A model generated the notes under the pieces. That model saw only the letters and a list, made by a program, of their open reading frames with translations, ran no database searches and had not been told where the DNA came from. The position numbers and the translations under genes were made by a program. A stretch of DNA of 64,000 nt from Neofusicoccum parvum (taxonomy: Eukaryota; Ascomycota; Dothideomycetes; Botryosphaeriales; Botryosphaeriaceae), in assembly GCA_020912385.1 (NCBI GenBank), contig CP087216.1:2108001-2172000 (forward strand). The letters run 5' to 3'. This document shows, piece after piece, positions 44,544 through 54,741 of the stretch (positions within the stretch are counted from its first letter, which is position 1; the number at the start of each line of letters is the position of its first letter).

Positions 44544-44657
44544 CATCTCTCGCTCAGCTTCTCTTTCAAATTTCACCACGCCATTTATCAGCCATGAGAT
44601 TGTCACGTAATGCTTACGTAGAAACGATCGACTCCGGCCCTCAACGCCTCCCTCCAC

Positions 44658-46552
44658 CTACAGCTTATAGTGCGGCCGCGGCACATTGTCATAGTACGGC
44701 ACGACAATCATATCCGGATCATCCGTCATCGCGACCATCGCCTCCGTCCCAGGATGCGCAGGCTTCCTACTCACCCTCAAATCAACACACGCCGGGCCCC
44801 CCTTCTCCACCACCCTCTGCACCGCCGGCGCAATCTCCTCCAACCGCGTACACTTCACGCCCTCACACCCCAACCCCTGCGCCACAACACTAAACTCCAG
44901 CCCGCCGCTCAACCCGCTCACCGGCCGCGCCTGCGTCTTCCCGGCATACACGATATCCTGGCCGTTCGCGCTCATCCCCCAGCACTCGTTGTTGACCACG
45001 ACCGTCAGCACGCGCACCCCGTGCCGCGCGAACGTGTCCAGCTCCATGAAGTGGAACCCCGCGCTGCCGTCGCCCTGCACCAGCACCACCAGTGCCCCCG
45101 GCGCGGCCACCCCGCTGCCCAGCGCGTACCCGAACCCGTTGCCCAGGAACCCCAGGTACCCGGTCGACGACATCAGCGCCGCGGGTCGCGCCGCCAGCGC
45201 CGCTGGCCCCGCCCAGAGCGCTGCTTCGCCGCCGTCGAGCACGACGATGGGGGAGGGCGGGAGCGCCGCGAAGACCGCGGTGAGCGCGTGGTGCGGGTGC
45301 AGCAGCCCCGTTTCCGCGACGGTGGGGGGCGCGTGGGCGTGTGGTGAGGGGGCCGCCGCGGCGCCGCTGATGGCGGCGAGCCAGGGCGCGGGCGCGGTGA
45401 TGCCGCCGCCGGCGCGGGTGGTGGTGGCGGTGAGGGCGGTGAGGGCTTGGGCGGCGTCCGAGACGATGCCGACGGCGACGGGGAAGGTGCGGCCCAGCTC
45501 GCTGCCGTCCGTGTCGACGTGGATGATGCGGCAGTTGGTGGGCGGCACGATGGCGCCGGATTGCCCGCCCAGGTACATGCCGGTGCGGGCGCCGAGGAGG
45601 AGGAGCGTGTCGGGCGGTTGGCCGGAGAGGGTGAGGGCGCCGAGGAGGGCGGCGGGGCCGGCGAAGGAGGGGTTGGAGTAGAGGGGCGCGAGGTGGGTGA
45701 ATTTACCGCTGTGGAAGATGGGGATTTTGGTGGTGGACGCGAATTGGGATAGGGCGGTTGCGGTCTGGGGGGATCGGGCTCCGGTTCCTATGATGATTGC
45801 GGGCCGCTTGGCTTCTTTCAGCAGCTTGACTGCTTCATCGATTGCGCCCTGGTGCGGTCCGGGGAGGTACGGGAGAGGGCTGGTGATGGATCCCCATGAA
45901 ATTCGAGCTGGGGTCACCGGTGCGAAAAGCACATCAATGGGGACGTCGAGCAGAACAGGCCCTGATGATTGTATTTTAGTTCCACGTATTGTAGACATTC
46001 AAGGTGGTTGGTACCTGGAGCTCCGGAGACGGAAATATGGATGGCATGTGCCACGATGCGAGGAAGATCCTCAGCACTCGTCACACGGTGAGCAAATTTA
46101 GTCAATTGCTTCGACACGAGAACTTGATCAATCTGGCCCTGCAGAGAGTTGTTCTCCTGGTCCCGCAGCGGCACCGACGAAGTGATGCAGAGGATAGAGC
46201 TCCTATCGGCAAAGGCCGTGGCAAGACCCGGAAGACCGTTTGAGAATCTGCAATGACTTAGCACTCATTCAATGGACCGACAAGCACACACTCACCCGCT
46301 GTTGGCAGTGATGAAGCATATGCCTGTCTTTCCTGTCATCTTCGAGTAGCCCTCGGCGGCCTGCACGGCGACCGTCTCATGGCGCGTGTCAATCAGCCGG
46401 ATGCCAATTGATTCACATCCGACCAGGAAGGCGTCGAGATGGCCTCCATGAAGGCCGAATGCCACTTCAGTGCCCAGCGTCTTCAGAGACTGTGCCAGCA
46501 GATCTCCTCCCGTCAGTTCTCTGTTCCTTGGGATAGTCAACGGGAACGACAT
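44658..46552 (-). CDS. ThDP-dependent enzyme, acetolactate synthase / 2-hydroxyacyl-CoA lyase-like
   Basis: Exons 46552-46296, 46247-46015 and 45961-44658 encode 597 aa with short introns (48 and 53 nt). The three domains of ThDP decarboxylases are evident: the N-terminal PYR domain with FGLHGGHLD and the catalytic Glu in DTRHETVAVQAAEGYSK (Glu59), a central Rossmann-like domain (RPAIIIGTGAR, FHSGKFTHLAP), and the C-terminal PP domain whose ThDP-Mg motif runs from GDGSAGFH to VVVNNECWG. Family knowledge: members include acetolactate synthase, oxalyl-CoA decarboxylase, 2-hydroxyacyl-CoA lyase and benzoylformate-type enzymes. The sequence does not choose between them by eye. Lack of a transit peptide argues against the biosynthetic mitochondrial acetolactate synthase. 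It lies head to tail with the SDR gene and converges with paralogue B. Confidence 0.83.
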
Positions 46553-46766
46553 GATGGATAGTGTAGAACCACAACGAGCACGACGAAGCACTCTGACATT
46601 CAAAAGCCGCAAAGAAATACACAAGTCGCGGACCACCACCGTCCAGTAAGCAAGCCCAGCCGCGGGGTCACTCGGCTCCCGGCCCCTAACCCCGCACTCC
46701 AACCACCACCGCCGATCCCCCCAGACTTTCTTCCTCCCGGAACCGGCTTCCGCCGTTCCCGCCCGC

Positions 46767-47870
46767 TCAGGTGGTGGTGTCGGTGACAGCTTTTTCTGAC
46801 ACGCGCCGCACCTCGGCCAGCACGGCCTCGAGCGACGGGCCGCCGGCCTCGTCGCTGCACAGCGCGCCCGCCGCGCCCCGCAGCCCCTCGTCGATCTCGC
46901 GGTGCGCGACCCCCCCGCCCCGCAGCCCGACCGAGTACACCAGCTGCGCGTCGCGCGTCCCGTCCGCCATCTGGTGCAGCGCTGCCCGCGCCACGTCGCC
47001 AGGCTCCATCACCGCGCACCCCAGCTGCCGGATCACGTCTCCGGGCACGATGCCAGTGTCCGTCCAGCTGGGCGCGATCGCGTTGATGCGGATGGGGTGG
47101 TGCAGTGGGTGCAGTGCTGGGACTAGCGCGCGGAGGAGCCCGAGGACGCCGTGTTTGGCGACGGCTGCGTGGGGTTAGCGCCGGGTTGGGGGAGGGGGGA
47201 CGGGCTTACTGTAGTCGACGGCTTGGAATTGCTGGAAGCCTGGGGGGAGAGGTTAGTGGGGAGGCCGCTGGGCTTTTTGGGGGCGGGGGGACGGACTGGA
47301 TGCGGATGCGGTGAGCACGATGCTGCCGCCGGTTTCCTGCTTGCGCATGTAGTGCAGGGCGAGGACGGCCGTGTTCATCACGCTTTTGAGATTGATGTCC
47401 AGGACGCGGTAGTCGGGTTCCTGGAGCTTGCCGTTGCTGTCGAGTTTGTCTTCCAGCAGGCTCACGCGCGGCGCGATGCCTTGGTGCTGGTTACTACGGA
47501 GCGGTTCTGTTTGGGATGGGATTGCTCACCCGCGTTGGCAAAGACGTGGTCAATCCTCCCATGCAGTTCAATGGCTTTCTCGAACAAGCCGGATAGTGCT
47601 TCCCACGAAGTCACGTCGAGAGGAACGAATGTCATGTCTGGACTTTCGATCTTCGGCGGCGGTGGGTTGAGGTCGCCCATGACAACTTTTGCGCCCATCT
47701 TCAGGGCCAGAGAGACAGTGGCCAGACCAATCCCGGATGAACCGCCTGGCGGTTGATAGCGTTAGAACCGGCATACGAAATCACTTCCAGATGGGGAACT
47801 TGCCCGTGATGACTATGACTTTGCCATTCAAAGCCTGGAGAGTTTGATCTTCGATGATGATTTCCGTCAT
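46767..47870 (-). CDS. Short-chain dehydrogenase/reductase (SDR)
   Basis: Exons 47870-47804, 47745-47530, 47479-47297, 47239-47210 (30 nt) and 47164-46767 encode 297 aa. Cofactor motif TGGSSGIG is formed across the first intron, which must use a GC donor (GCAAGT...CAG); the nearby GT would break the frame. NAG (FANAG), the Ser (TASAS) and the YxxxK pair (DYTVAKHG) are all present and spread over exons 3-5. [10 protein letters not shown] is the typical C-terminal turn. Family knowledge: NAD(P)-dependent oxidation or reduction of alcohols/ketones, substrate open. Adjacent to the ThDP enzyme in the same direction 214 bp apart, so a functional link is possible. Confidence 0.85.
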
Positions 47871-48696
47871 GGTGTAAAAGTAGCCTAGGAATATGCAGTT
47901 CAATTCTGGAGTCTGAACAGATGAGCACGTTGGCGTTCAAGACAGGCTTCGGCAAGTTCGTTTAAGCTCCGCCGGCGGCCGAGAATGCAGGACATACTTC
48001 CCCAACTTTCCCCGCACTTGGGTCGCTCGGGATTATCAGTACCCTCGGCGCATGCTATTTGCAGTAATTATTGCGCGGTTGAAGGATTTCGCCCGTGATT
48101 ATATGCATGGGGTTTTACTCGTGTCGGCCAAAGCGGAGGTGCTGCGGCAGCTGCGCAAGCAAGTTGGACTGCTGTTTTTAGACGCTTACCACAGCGTCGA
48201 TTTTTTCGGAGTTTTCACGTCATCTTGATACGTCCGGAGCTGGATCTGACACCATGCTGGACAGCCTTGGCATTCAGAGTAACGTGACAGGTGTTGTTGC
48301 TTGGAAATAGTACGTCATCATTGTCTGACGCCCTGAACGCCGCTAATTTGGAGCACAAAACCTTAACCTCGTACTGTTCTAGACCTTCATGGTCCCACCT
48401 GTCTTCCCATATGAGCCATCAAATGAGCCTCACTACTGTTCAGGCTTGAATGTGCTCCACTGCCTCAGTGAACTCCTATTTTTCTTTTTGATTTTAGTAT
48501 CCGTTGCGACCTATTTTATTAGTGCAAACAACACCAAAAGCGCTTAAGCACAGAATGCTGGGCTGAGAATTTTACAGTAAAACAAGTGTTATGATATTTT
48601 CAAGACTACATTATCATTACCCCCCGTCATCTTAAAACATTATACAATCCGTCGTGAGACACAAGGTACCAAGGAGAGCCGGCTTTTCCAACACTC
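47871..48696. other. AT-rich intergenic region
   Basis: The 826 bp between the SDR promoter side and the 3' end of the CHRD gene become markedly AT-rich from about 48470 to 48660. No gene or repeat was recognised. Confidence 0.5.
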
Positions 48697-49347
48697 CTAC
48701 GCAAGCTGGCCCCTCACCGCACCGGGAACAGCCAGGCTGGAGTGCACATCGGCAAAGAAGCCAGCAGGGTTCTCCTCGATCTGGCTGACGTGGAAGCCGG
48801 CGCCCGTGTCGGCGCCGTTCATGACCACGCCGGTGGTGAAGGGGCCGGCCAGGCAGCCGATGCTGACGCGCTTCTCGCCGGCGGCGTCGACGGCGACGGG
48901 GTTGGGGAAGGCGATGCGCGGCGGGCCCGACGCGCCCTTCGCCGCCTCGTGGATGTGCGTGGCCGTCGTCGCCGGCGACCGGTAGTCGCCCCGGAACCCG
49001 TGCAGCGTGATGTGGTAGCAGATGGTGTTGTCGGCCGCGTTGAGCCCGAAGTTGTAGTACCCGATCGCGCCCGCGAGGCCGCCTGTCGGCGTCGTGCCGT
49101 TGACGACTTGGTCGGGCGTCGCGACGACTTTGTAGGTGGATGTGAAGGTGAAGGGGTACGCGTCCGTCTGGCAGGATGGGTTCTCGCCGGTGCCGGGTGG
49201 GTACTTGACGGATTCCCAGCCGCCGGGCGGGGCAGGGTAGTCGATGGAGTCCCAGCCGCCAGGAGGGGTGTAGTCGACGGGTTTGGTGGGCGCTGCGGAG
49301 GTTCCGAGCATGAGGAGGGCAATTGCGGAGAAGGTGGTGGTCTTCAT
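48697..49347 (-). CDS. Secreted CHRD-domain protein with PPGGW repeats
   Basis: A single exon encodes 216 aa. A signal peptide of about 18 residues is followed by two copies of an 11-residue unit PPGGWxSxxYP (about 28-50) and part of a third. The rest is a CHRD domain: TYKVVATPDQVV, AIGYYNFGLN, ICYHITLHGF, the diagnostic THIHEAAKGASGPP and a C-terminal GFFADVHSS..VPGAVRGQL. Two Cys in the domain and one near the linker fit secretion. Family knowledge: CHRD domains occur in chordin and microbial secreted proteins; fungal function is unknown. The repeat unit could form a short Pro/Gly linker or binding motif. A TATA-like element lies 85 bp upstream. Confidence 0.82.
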   Translation of the reverse strand: MKTTTFSAIALLMLGTSAAPTKPVDYTPPGGWDSIDYPAPPGGWESVKYPPGTGENPSCQTDAYPFTFTSTYKVVATPDQVVNGTTPTGGLAGAIGYYNFGLNAADNTICYHITLHGFRGDYRSPATTATHIHEAAKGASGPPRIAFPNPVAVDAAGEKRVSIGCLAGPFTTGVVMNGADTGAGFHVSQIEENPAGFFADVHSSLAVPGAVRGQLA

Positions 49348-49430
49348 GGTTGGAGGATTTTGGGTTGGCTGATGTCAGACAAACAGAGGCTGCGTTGGAT
49401 ACTGTTGAAACTTCGAGCTCTTCACTTGGC

Positions 49431-49436
49431 TTTATA
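49431..49436 (-). promoter_or_regulatory. TATA box of the CHRD gene
   Basis: TATAAA on the minus strand lies about 85 bp upstream of the start codon at 49347. Confidence 0.55.
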
Positions 49437-50763
49437 GAAAGTGTTCAACCCTGGGGACCCGACAGCCATCCAAGGCTTGGATAGCACAGCCCCAGGCTTC
49501 TGTCTTTGCCTGCCGTCTGCCAATCCCGTACACAGGGCAGAGGAGTTCACGTAAACTTACCGCGAGAAGCTAAACAAAAGCCATTGCAGATCAACAGCCA
49601 AATGCAGCCTTGACGTTGACAAATCGAGCAAGGTCTGTCCACGATGGGTCAGACGACAAGAGATACTTCCACTACGGGAACGCCATCGACGAGGTTAAGA
49701 CAAATGCCGTGACGTTTTCGCTTGGCCGGCAGATTCATGAGGCTCTGGATGCAGATAGGCGACAGCAGCCCAGGCAGGGCTGAGCAACTTGGCAATAATC
49801 TCCAAGAGTCAAACGACCCAGAGCCAGAAGCCGGCGGAGTGGAAGACTCGGAAGCTTAGGAGAGCCAAGACGCGGATCACTTGGCGGGAGCACCCGAAGA
49901 GCGGAGGAAGCCATGTCGACCACCGCGAGCAGAAAGGCGTCTGCGGAGAGCGAGCGGCGCTGACGACGCCAAGTGCGATGGCACCGCGGATTTGGGTATT
50001 TTGGGTCGGTGATGGATTTCCGTCGAGTCCGCCGCCAAGCAACTCCAGCCTTTCGGATGGCCGCCCTTCCGAAGCACTGCCCTGTCTAGAGGTCGCCGTG
50101 AGGAGGATGAGAGAGCCAAGACGACAGCCCTCTTGAGTGTCGGGGGCCGAGTCGGGCGGAGATGGGAAGATGGACTTGGGCGGCAGTGACAAAGACGGGG
50201 CGAGGAGTGTGGAGAGAAAGAGGCACAACGGGGGTGAAACGCGGGCCGCCCGCTGCCGAGGCCTTCTCGTTCTCTGCCGCTGTCACTTCTCCACACCGTC
50301 CACTACTTGATCAGTCCCTATGCCCGCTATTTACAGACGCCCACCTCCTCAAAAGCTTCGTCCCGGTGGGCGAGGGTTTTATTTTCAGGCTGAGTAGATG
50401 GCGTCACCCGAGAGTCACACCTTCTCGTTCCTTTCGTATTTGCGACCCTCCTCAGACCCATATGGACAAGGATTTCTCACGCAAAACAGCATGATCTGCA
50501 GAGTTCTGCTCCTCCTAATTCAGATCGACTTCTACCCGAGGACCTGCTCCGCCCGGGTTTGTTCCTGAAACTCCGCCCATCCCTGCTTTTGTCGACAGGA
50601 GAAACATCAAACCACCAATCCCAAGTTGGGGTTCTCCGGCGGGCGGCTGCGGTCTGCAACGTCTGTTGAAACGGGGTTTCGAAACCGTCAATGCTCCCGA
50701 CCTCAGGCACAAGGTTGAGCCCGCGATGCACCTGCATGCCGTTCAGGGCCACCCGTCATCTCC

Positions 50764-50770
50764 TATATAT
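50764..50770 (+). promoter_or_regulatory. TATA box of the GH16 gene
   Basis: TATATAT lies about 105 bp upstream of the ATG at 50874, followed by a short pyrimidine-rich leader. Confidence 0.55.
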
Positions 50771-50873
50771 GTCCATCGCCATCCGCTTAAGGCTGCCCTG
50801 AATCAATCCATTCTTCAAGGGCATCCCAAGAGCAGCCTGTTCCTGCATTCGCTCTGTCCTGCCTGCTGCAACT

Positions 50874-51820
50874 ATGAAGTCCACTCTCGTTTCTGCACTG
50901 CTCCTTACCGGGGCGTCGGCAGTCGCTGTCAAGAGCACCGCCAAGCGCCAGTCGGGCACGACGTTGATCCCCAACACATGCTTCGACGACTACACGAGCC
51001 TGGAAGAGTACTTTGCCTACCTGTACCCGTGGGGCAGCGACCACAACGGGTCTGCCCGCATGGTTGGCAACAGCACCGACCACGACTACGTCGCCATCGA
51101 CCCAGCCGGCCAGCTCACCATCACCGCCCAGCCCGTGACCGGCCAGCCCGCCAACGGCGACATCGCCATCAACTATCTCTCTGGCGCGGTGCACGCAAAG
51201 CAGAGCTTCGCGGTGGAGGCGGGAGGCGGGCTGGACTTCTCGGCCTCGTTCATTGCGCCGGTGGACCAGGGAACCTGGCCGGCTTTCTGGCTGACGGCAA
51301 CTGAGGGATGGCCGCCGGAGATCGACCTGGCCGAGTGGAAGGGTAAGCCGCCCATTGCAGTTGGCGGACGGAAACGTTCACGCTAACACTATCCCGCACA
51401 GGCTCGGGCAAGATCTCCTTCAACACGTTCAACACGTCCTCGGAGGTCGATGCGTTGGATATCGATTATCCCAGCCCCACCGAGTGGCACGACATCAAGG
51501 CAGAGCTGCGCGATGAGAACGGCAGTGACGTGTCGACCAAGTTCTACCTGGACGGCGAGCTGGTCACCACCCAGGTTGGAAAGGGCTACACCGGAGCCGG
51601 CTTCTACCTGTGAGTACCAAATGGGCAGATCAGTGGACCGTGAGAGGCTAATCCTTTCGATAGGATCATCAACCTGCAGATGGAGGGGTCTTCTGGATCG
51701 CCGGGCCCTACGACCAGTAAGTTCGGAATGATGGATGAATCAATCGACCACCAACGCTGACACTATGCAGACACGACCTACGCTGTGAAGAACCTGGAAG
51801 TGACCAGCTACAACCCGTAA
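50874..51820 (+). CDS. Secreted GH16-family glycoside hydrolase (beta-glucanase-like)
   Basis: Exons 50874-51342, 51402-51609, 51664-51716 and 51771-51820 encode 259 aa; introns are 54-59 nt. A signal peptide (about 1-18) precedes a Lys-Arg at 25-26, a possible propeptide cut. The GH16 active site is EIDLAEW with Glu149 (nucleophile), Asp151 and Glu154 (acid/base) in the ExDxxE arrangement. GTWPAFWLTATEGWPPEID before it and FYLDGELV after it are typical jelly-roll strands. Several Asn-x-Ser/Thr sites occur. Family knowledge: GH16 acts on beta-1,3/1,4-glucans, galactans or as chitin-glucan transferases; the exact substrate is not visible. Intron 3 and 4 positions split the last strands into very short exons. 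Confidence 0.88.
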
Positions 51821-52068
51821 ATACAGTACAGACGGAAGTTTATATTTATGAAGTTCAAGTACATAGTCCAAATTTATGACTGCATTTGGAATCGGACATG
51901 ATGTTGGCTGTGTCCTGCCCCATGTGCCTACCCGACGAATGCACCACACACTCGACATGCGATAGCTCCACATGTGCAACAGCAGGCGGCGGCTATTGAA
52001 AGCACCGACTGGAACGAAACTGCCCTGGAACGTCCATCTGCAGCAAACGCGCGCCGGCAGACGCGACG

Positions 52069-54623
52069 ATGACGCAACGGGTCGCGCGTTCAGCTGACTT
52101 CGCGATGTGGGTTGCACCCAGACGGGCGGGCAGCTCCAGTGCCGGCTGTGGAACACCACGACAGGCATGCAGCACGCAACCCCCGACACTTCCCAGCCTG
52201 CGCCCTCGCCCTCGCAACGCCCGCGCGGCTGGAAGCGCCGCATCGCAAAAGCACGTCTCGCCCAGCCTCGTCTGCCTCTGCTCCGCTAACGCCCGCGAAG
52301 GCCTGCGACTCATGCCGTCGGAAGAGAACGAGGTGCAGCGGCGCCCGCCCTGTCTGCGTGCAGTGCAGCTCCACCGGCGCCACCTGCCACTACTCTGATC
52401 AAGTCGACAGGCAGACGCGACCCCGATCCGAGAGGTATCTCCTCCGCCGTCGCCCCGTGCGCGCCCGAGCTCACGCGTCTCCAGAGCGAGTCACGTCCAG
52501 CGCCTCCAAGACCGCGTCCACGAGCTTGAAGACACCCTCCGCCAGTATCGCACCAGTTCTCCGACCCATCGATCTTCATCGCAAACAGAGCTGCGCTCCG
52601 ATAATGGCAGCCAGCAGCCGTCAGCATCAGATGGTCCTGCCGGGCGTGGGACAATGGTGGTCGAAGACACGGGCGAGTTGAGATACTTTGGTGCGCCGCC
52701 CGGGTGCTGTGGTTCAAGTGCGGCGCTGACCGGTAGAGAGGCCCGTCGTCCAGCATTTCGATCCTGTCGCCCGACGGCCTGCAGTGGCTGGAGGCCCGCA
52801 CCGCCGATGCCTCGCTGCGCCAGCGTCTGGAGCTGCCGTTGAACGGCGGCGGCAGCTGGTCCAAATGGACCCATCCCCTCCTCCAGTCCCTGTGGCCGAC
52901 CACCAATTCCACCCCGCTCCCGTCGTGGGAAGACGCCCAGGCGCTGGTCAACGACTTCTTCGAGAATTACAACACCGTGCTGCCCATTTTCCACCCACCC
53001 ACCTTCATGGCCCTGCTCGGTCGCCAGTATGCACGGTCTTCCAACGTCGTCGAGGACCCGGCCTGGTCTGCTGCCCTCAACGCTGTGCTGGCCATGGCTC
53101 AGCGGAGGAGAGCAGAGCAAGCCCCGCAGACCCGCGAGCTCGCTGACTGTGCTTGGGCATACGCTAGGAACGCACTCGAGCTCATACTTGCTGTGCATAT
53201 GCGCAGTGTCAGCTTACTCTCCGTTCAGGCAACTGTAGCACTTGCATGGTTCTTCCGCGGCACTCCGAATCCCCAGCCACTCTTTTTCCTCACCGCTGCT
53301 GCCGTTCGCCTCTCGCATTCCGCCGGGCTACATCGCGGGGCCGACCACCTGCCATTGAGCCAGACCGACAGAGAACAGAGGCTGCGAGTCTTTTGGATTG
53401 CACTTATCCTCGACTCCAGCGCCTCGCTTCGAACTGGTCGGCCTTGCACACACAGCATCAACGACATTGGCGTCCGCTTGCCCTCAGGTTCTCCGAAAGA
53501 CAATCTCGGCATCATTGTGAACCGCCAAGGCACTGCTGTTCTGAACTTCCTCTTGGTCAAGGCCCAATTCTCGGTGTTGGAGGCAAAGATTTACGACCGT
53601 GTTTTTGCCTCCGACTCGTCCAAAAAATCAACCGAGGCTCTTGCTGCAGACGTCCGTGATCTTGGCCAAGAGCTTGACGAATGGAGCCGTGTAGTGCCAG
53701 GTGGTACCAACACGGACAACATCGCAGATAACTGGGACCATCAGCATCCTCACATCGTCAGCCTTCTCCTTGCCTACCACAGCTGCGTCATCACAGTCCA
53801 CAGTGCCACTTGGCAGCGGCACTTTACTTCCGTGAGGGGCAGGAGATTTTCCCGACAGGATTTCGATGTCTCTTCTCGCGGCTTTCCTCACGCGGCAAAG
53901 TGCCTGCATGCGGCGCACGAAATTGTCAAGTTCCTTTCCTTTGTGCCTCAAGAAAGCACGAGCTTCATTTGGTAGGTCAATTGTACATGTGTCCGGCGAC
54001 AGCACTGACTTGAAACCAGGGAAATGATCCATCGACCAGTTCAGGCATCCATGCTCTTCTTCATTTGTCTTCTGCAACAGCCAGACAACTCCGAGGCCGA
54101 GTCTCATCTTCGCGCAATGGATGTCGCCATCGCGTTCATATCTAAGCTGATGAGCAACCAAGAGGAATGCTTTATCCAACCCGTTCTGGTTGTTTCTCAG
54201 GAGCTCACTCGGGTCGCGCGTGCTGCAGCGCAGAGGGGTAGAGCGAGGACCGATAGGCCTCAACATGAACGAGCTTCCCTTGGACAAGCCGCGGACACTA
54301 ACCAAAGCCTGCGCAGCCAACACCAACCGCCATTTCAAGCAAACCCAGCGCCCGGTCTTTCCAGTCCGGCTCCCACAATACCGCCAATGCCTGAGGAGGA
54401 GTTCATACCTTCCCAAGCAAACCCAACAGATGCCGCAAGGCCAACCCAAGGCTTTGGACCGACCTCGGCAGAGCACTTGGCATCCGACGTTGGGTTCCAA
54501 GAGCTCAGCAATGTTGACCATGGAATCATAGGCATTGATCAGCTCTCCGGACTGTCTCTTCCCTTCTCCTGGAACTGGCAGGATTTGTCGACGGGCCTGT
54601 TGGAAGACTTCAACCTCTTATAG
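52069..54623 (+). CDS. Zn2Cys6 transcription factor with fungal-specific regulatory domain
   Basis: Proposed exons: 52069-52254, 52301-52434, 52485-52690, 52741-53971 and 54020-54623 (786 aa). The zinc cluster reads ACDSCRRKRTRCSG..CVQC..TGATC, i.e. CX2CX6CX6CX2CX7C, in exon 2. A coiled dimerisation helix follows (HVQRLQDRVHELEDTLRQ). The linker TGELRYFGPSSSISILSPDGLQWL crosses intron 3. The middle-homology/Fungal_trans domain is in exon 4 (NTVLPIFHPPTF, WFFRGTPNPQPLFFLTAAAVRLSHSAGLHR, LRVFWIALILDSSASLRTGRPC). The first exon is uncertain: no ATG is in frame with the zinc cluster without a 46-nt intron that has a good CTAAC branch but a weak GTCTCG donor. An alternative start at 52105 is in the same frame. 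It lies beside, and likely regulates, the CoA-transferase/AtuA pair (inference). Confidence 0.8.
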
Positions 54624-54741
54624 CACAATCCAGGCCGTTCCACACTCCTCGTGTAGTACGCTGAGGCATGTCACTGAATCCTTGCATGCATAGTAAATTG
54701 CGGTCTCTTCATTGCTTCTCCGTACTAAACGATGCTCTCTT

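Larger units (their letters stand above)
49348..50873. other. Divergent intergenic region between CHRD and GH16 genes
   Basis: 1.5 kb with both promoters, including TATA-like boxes at each end (49431-49436 and 50764-50770). The open frames inside overlap and look random. Confidence 0.5.
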
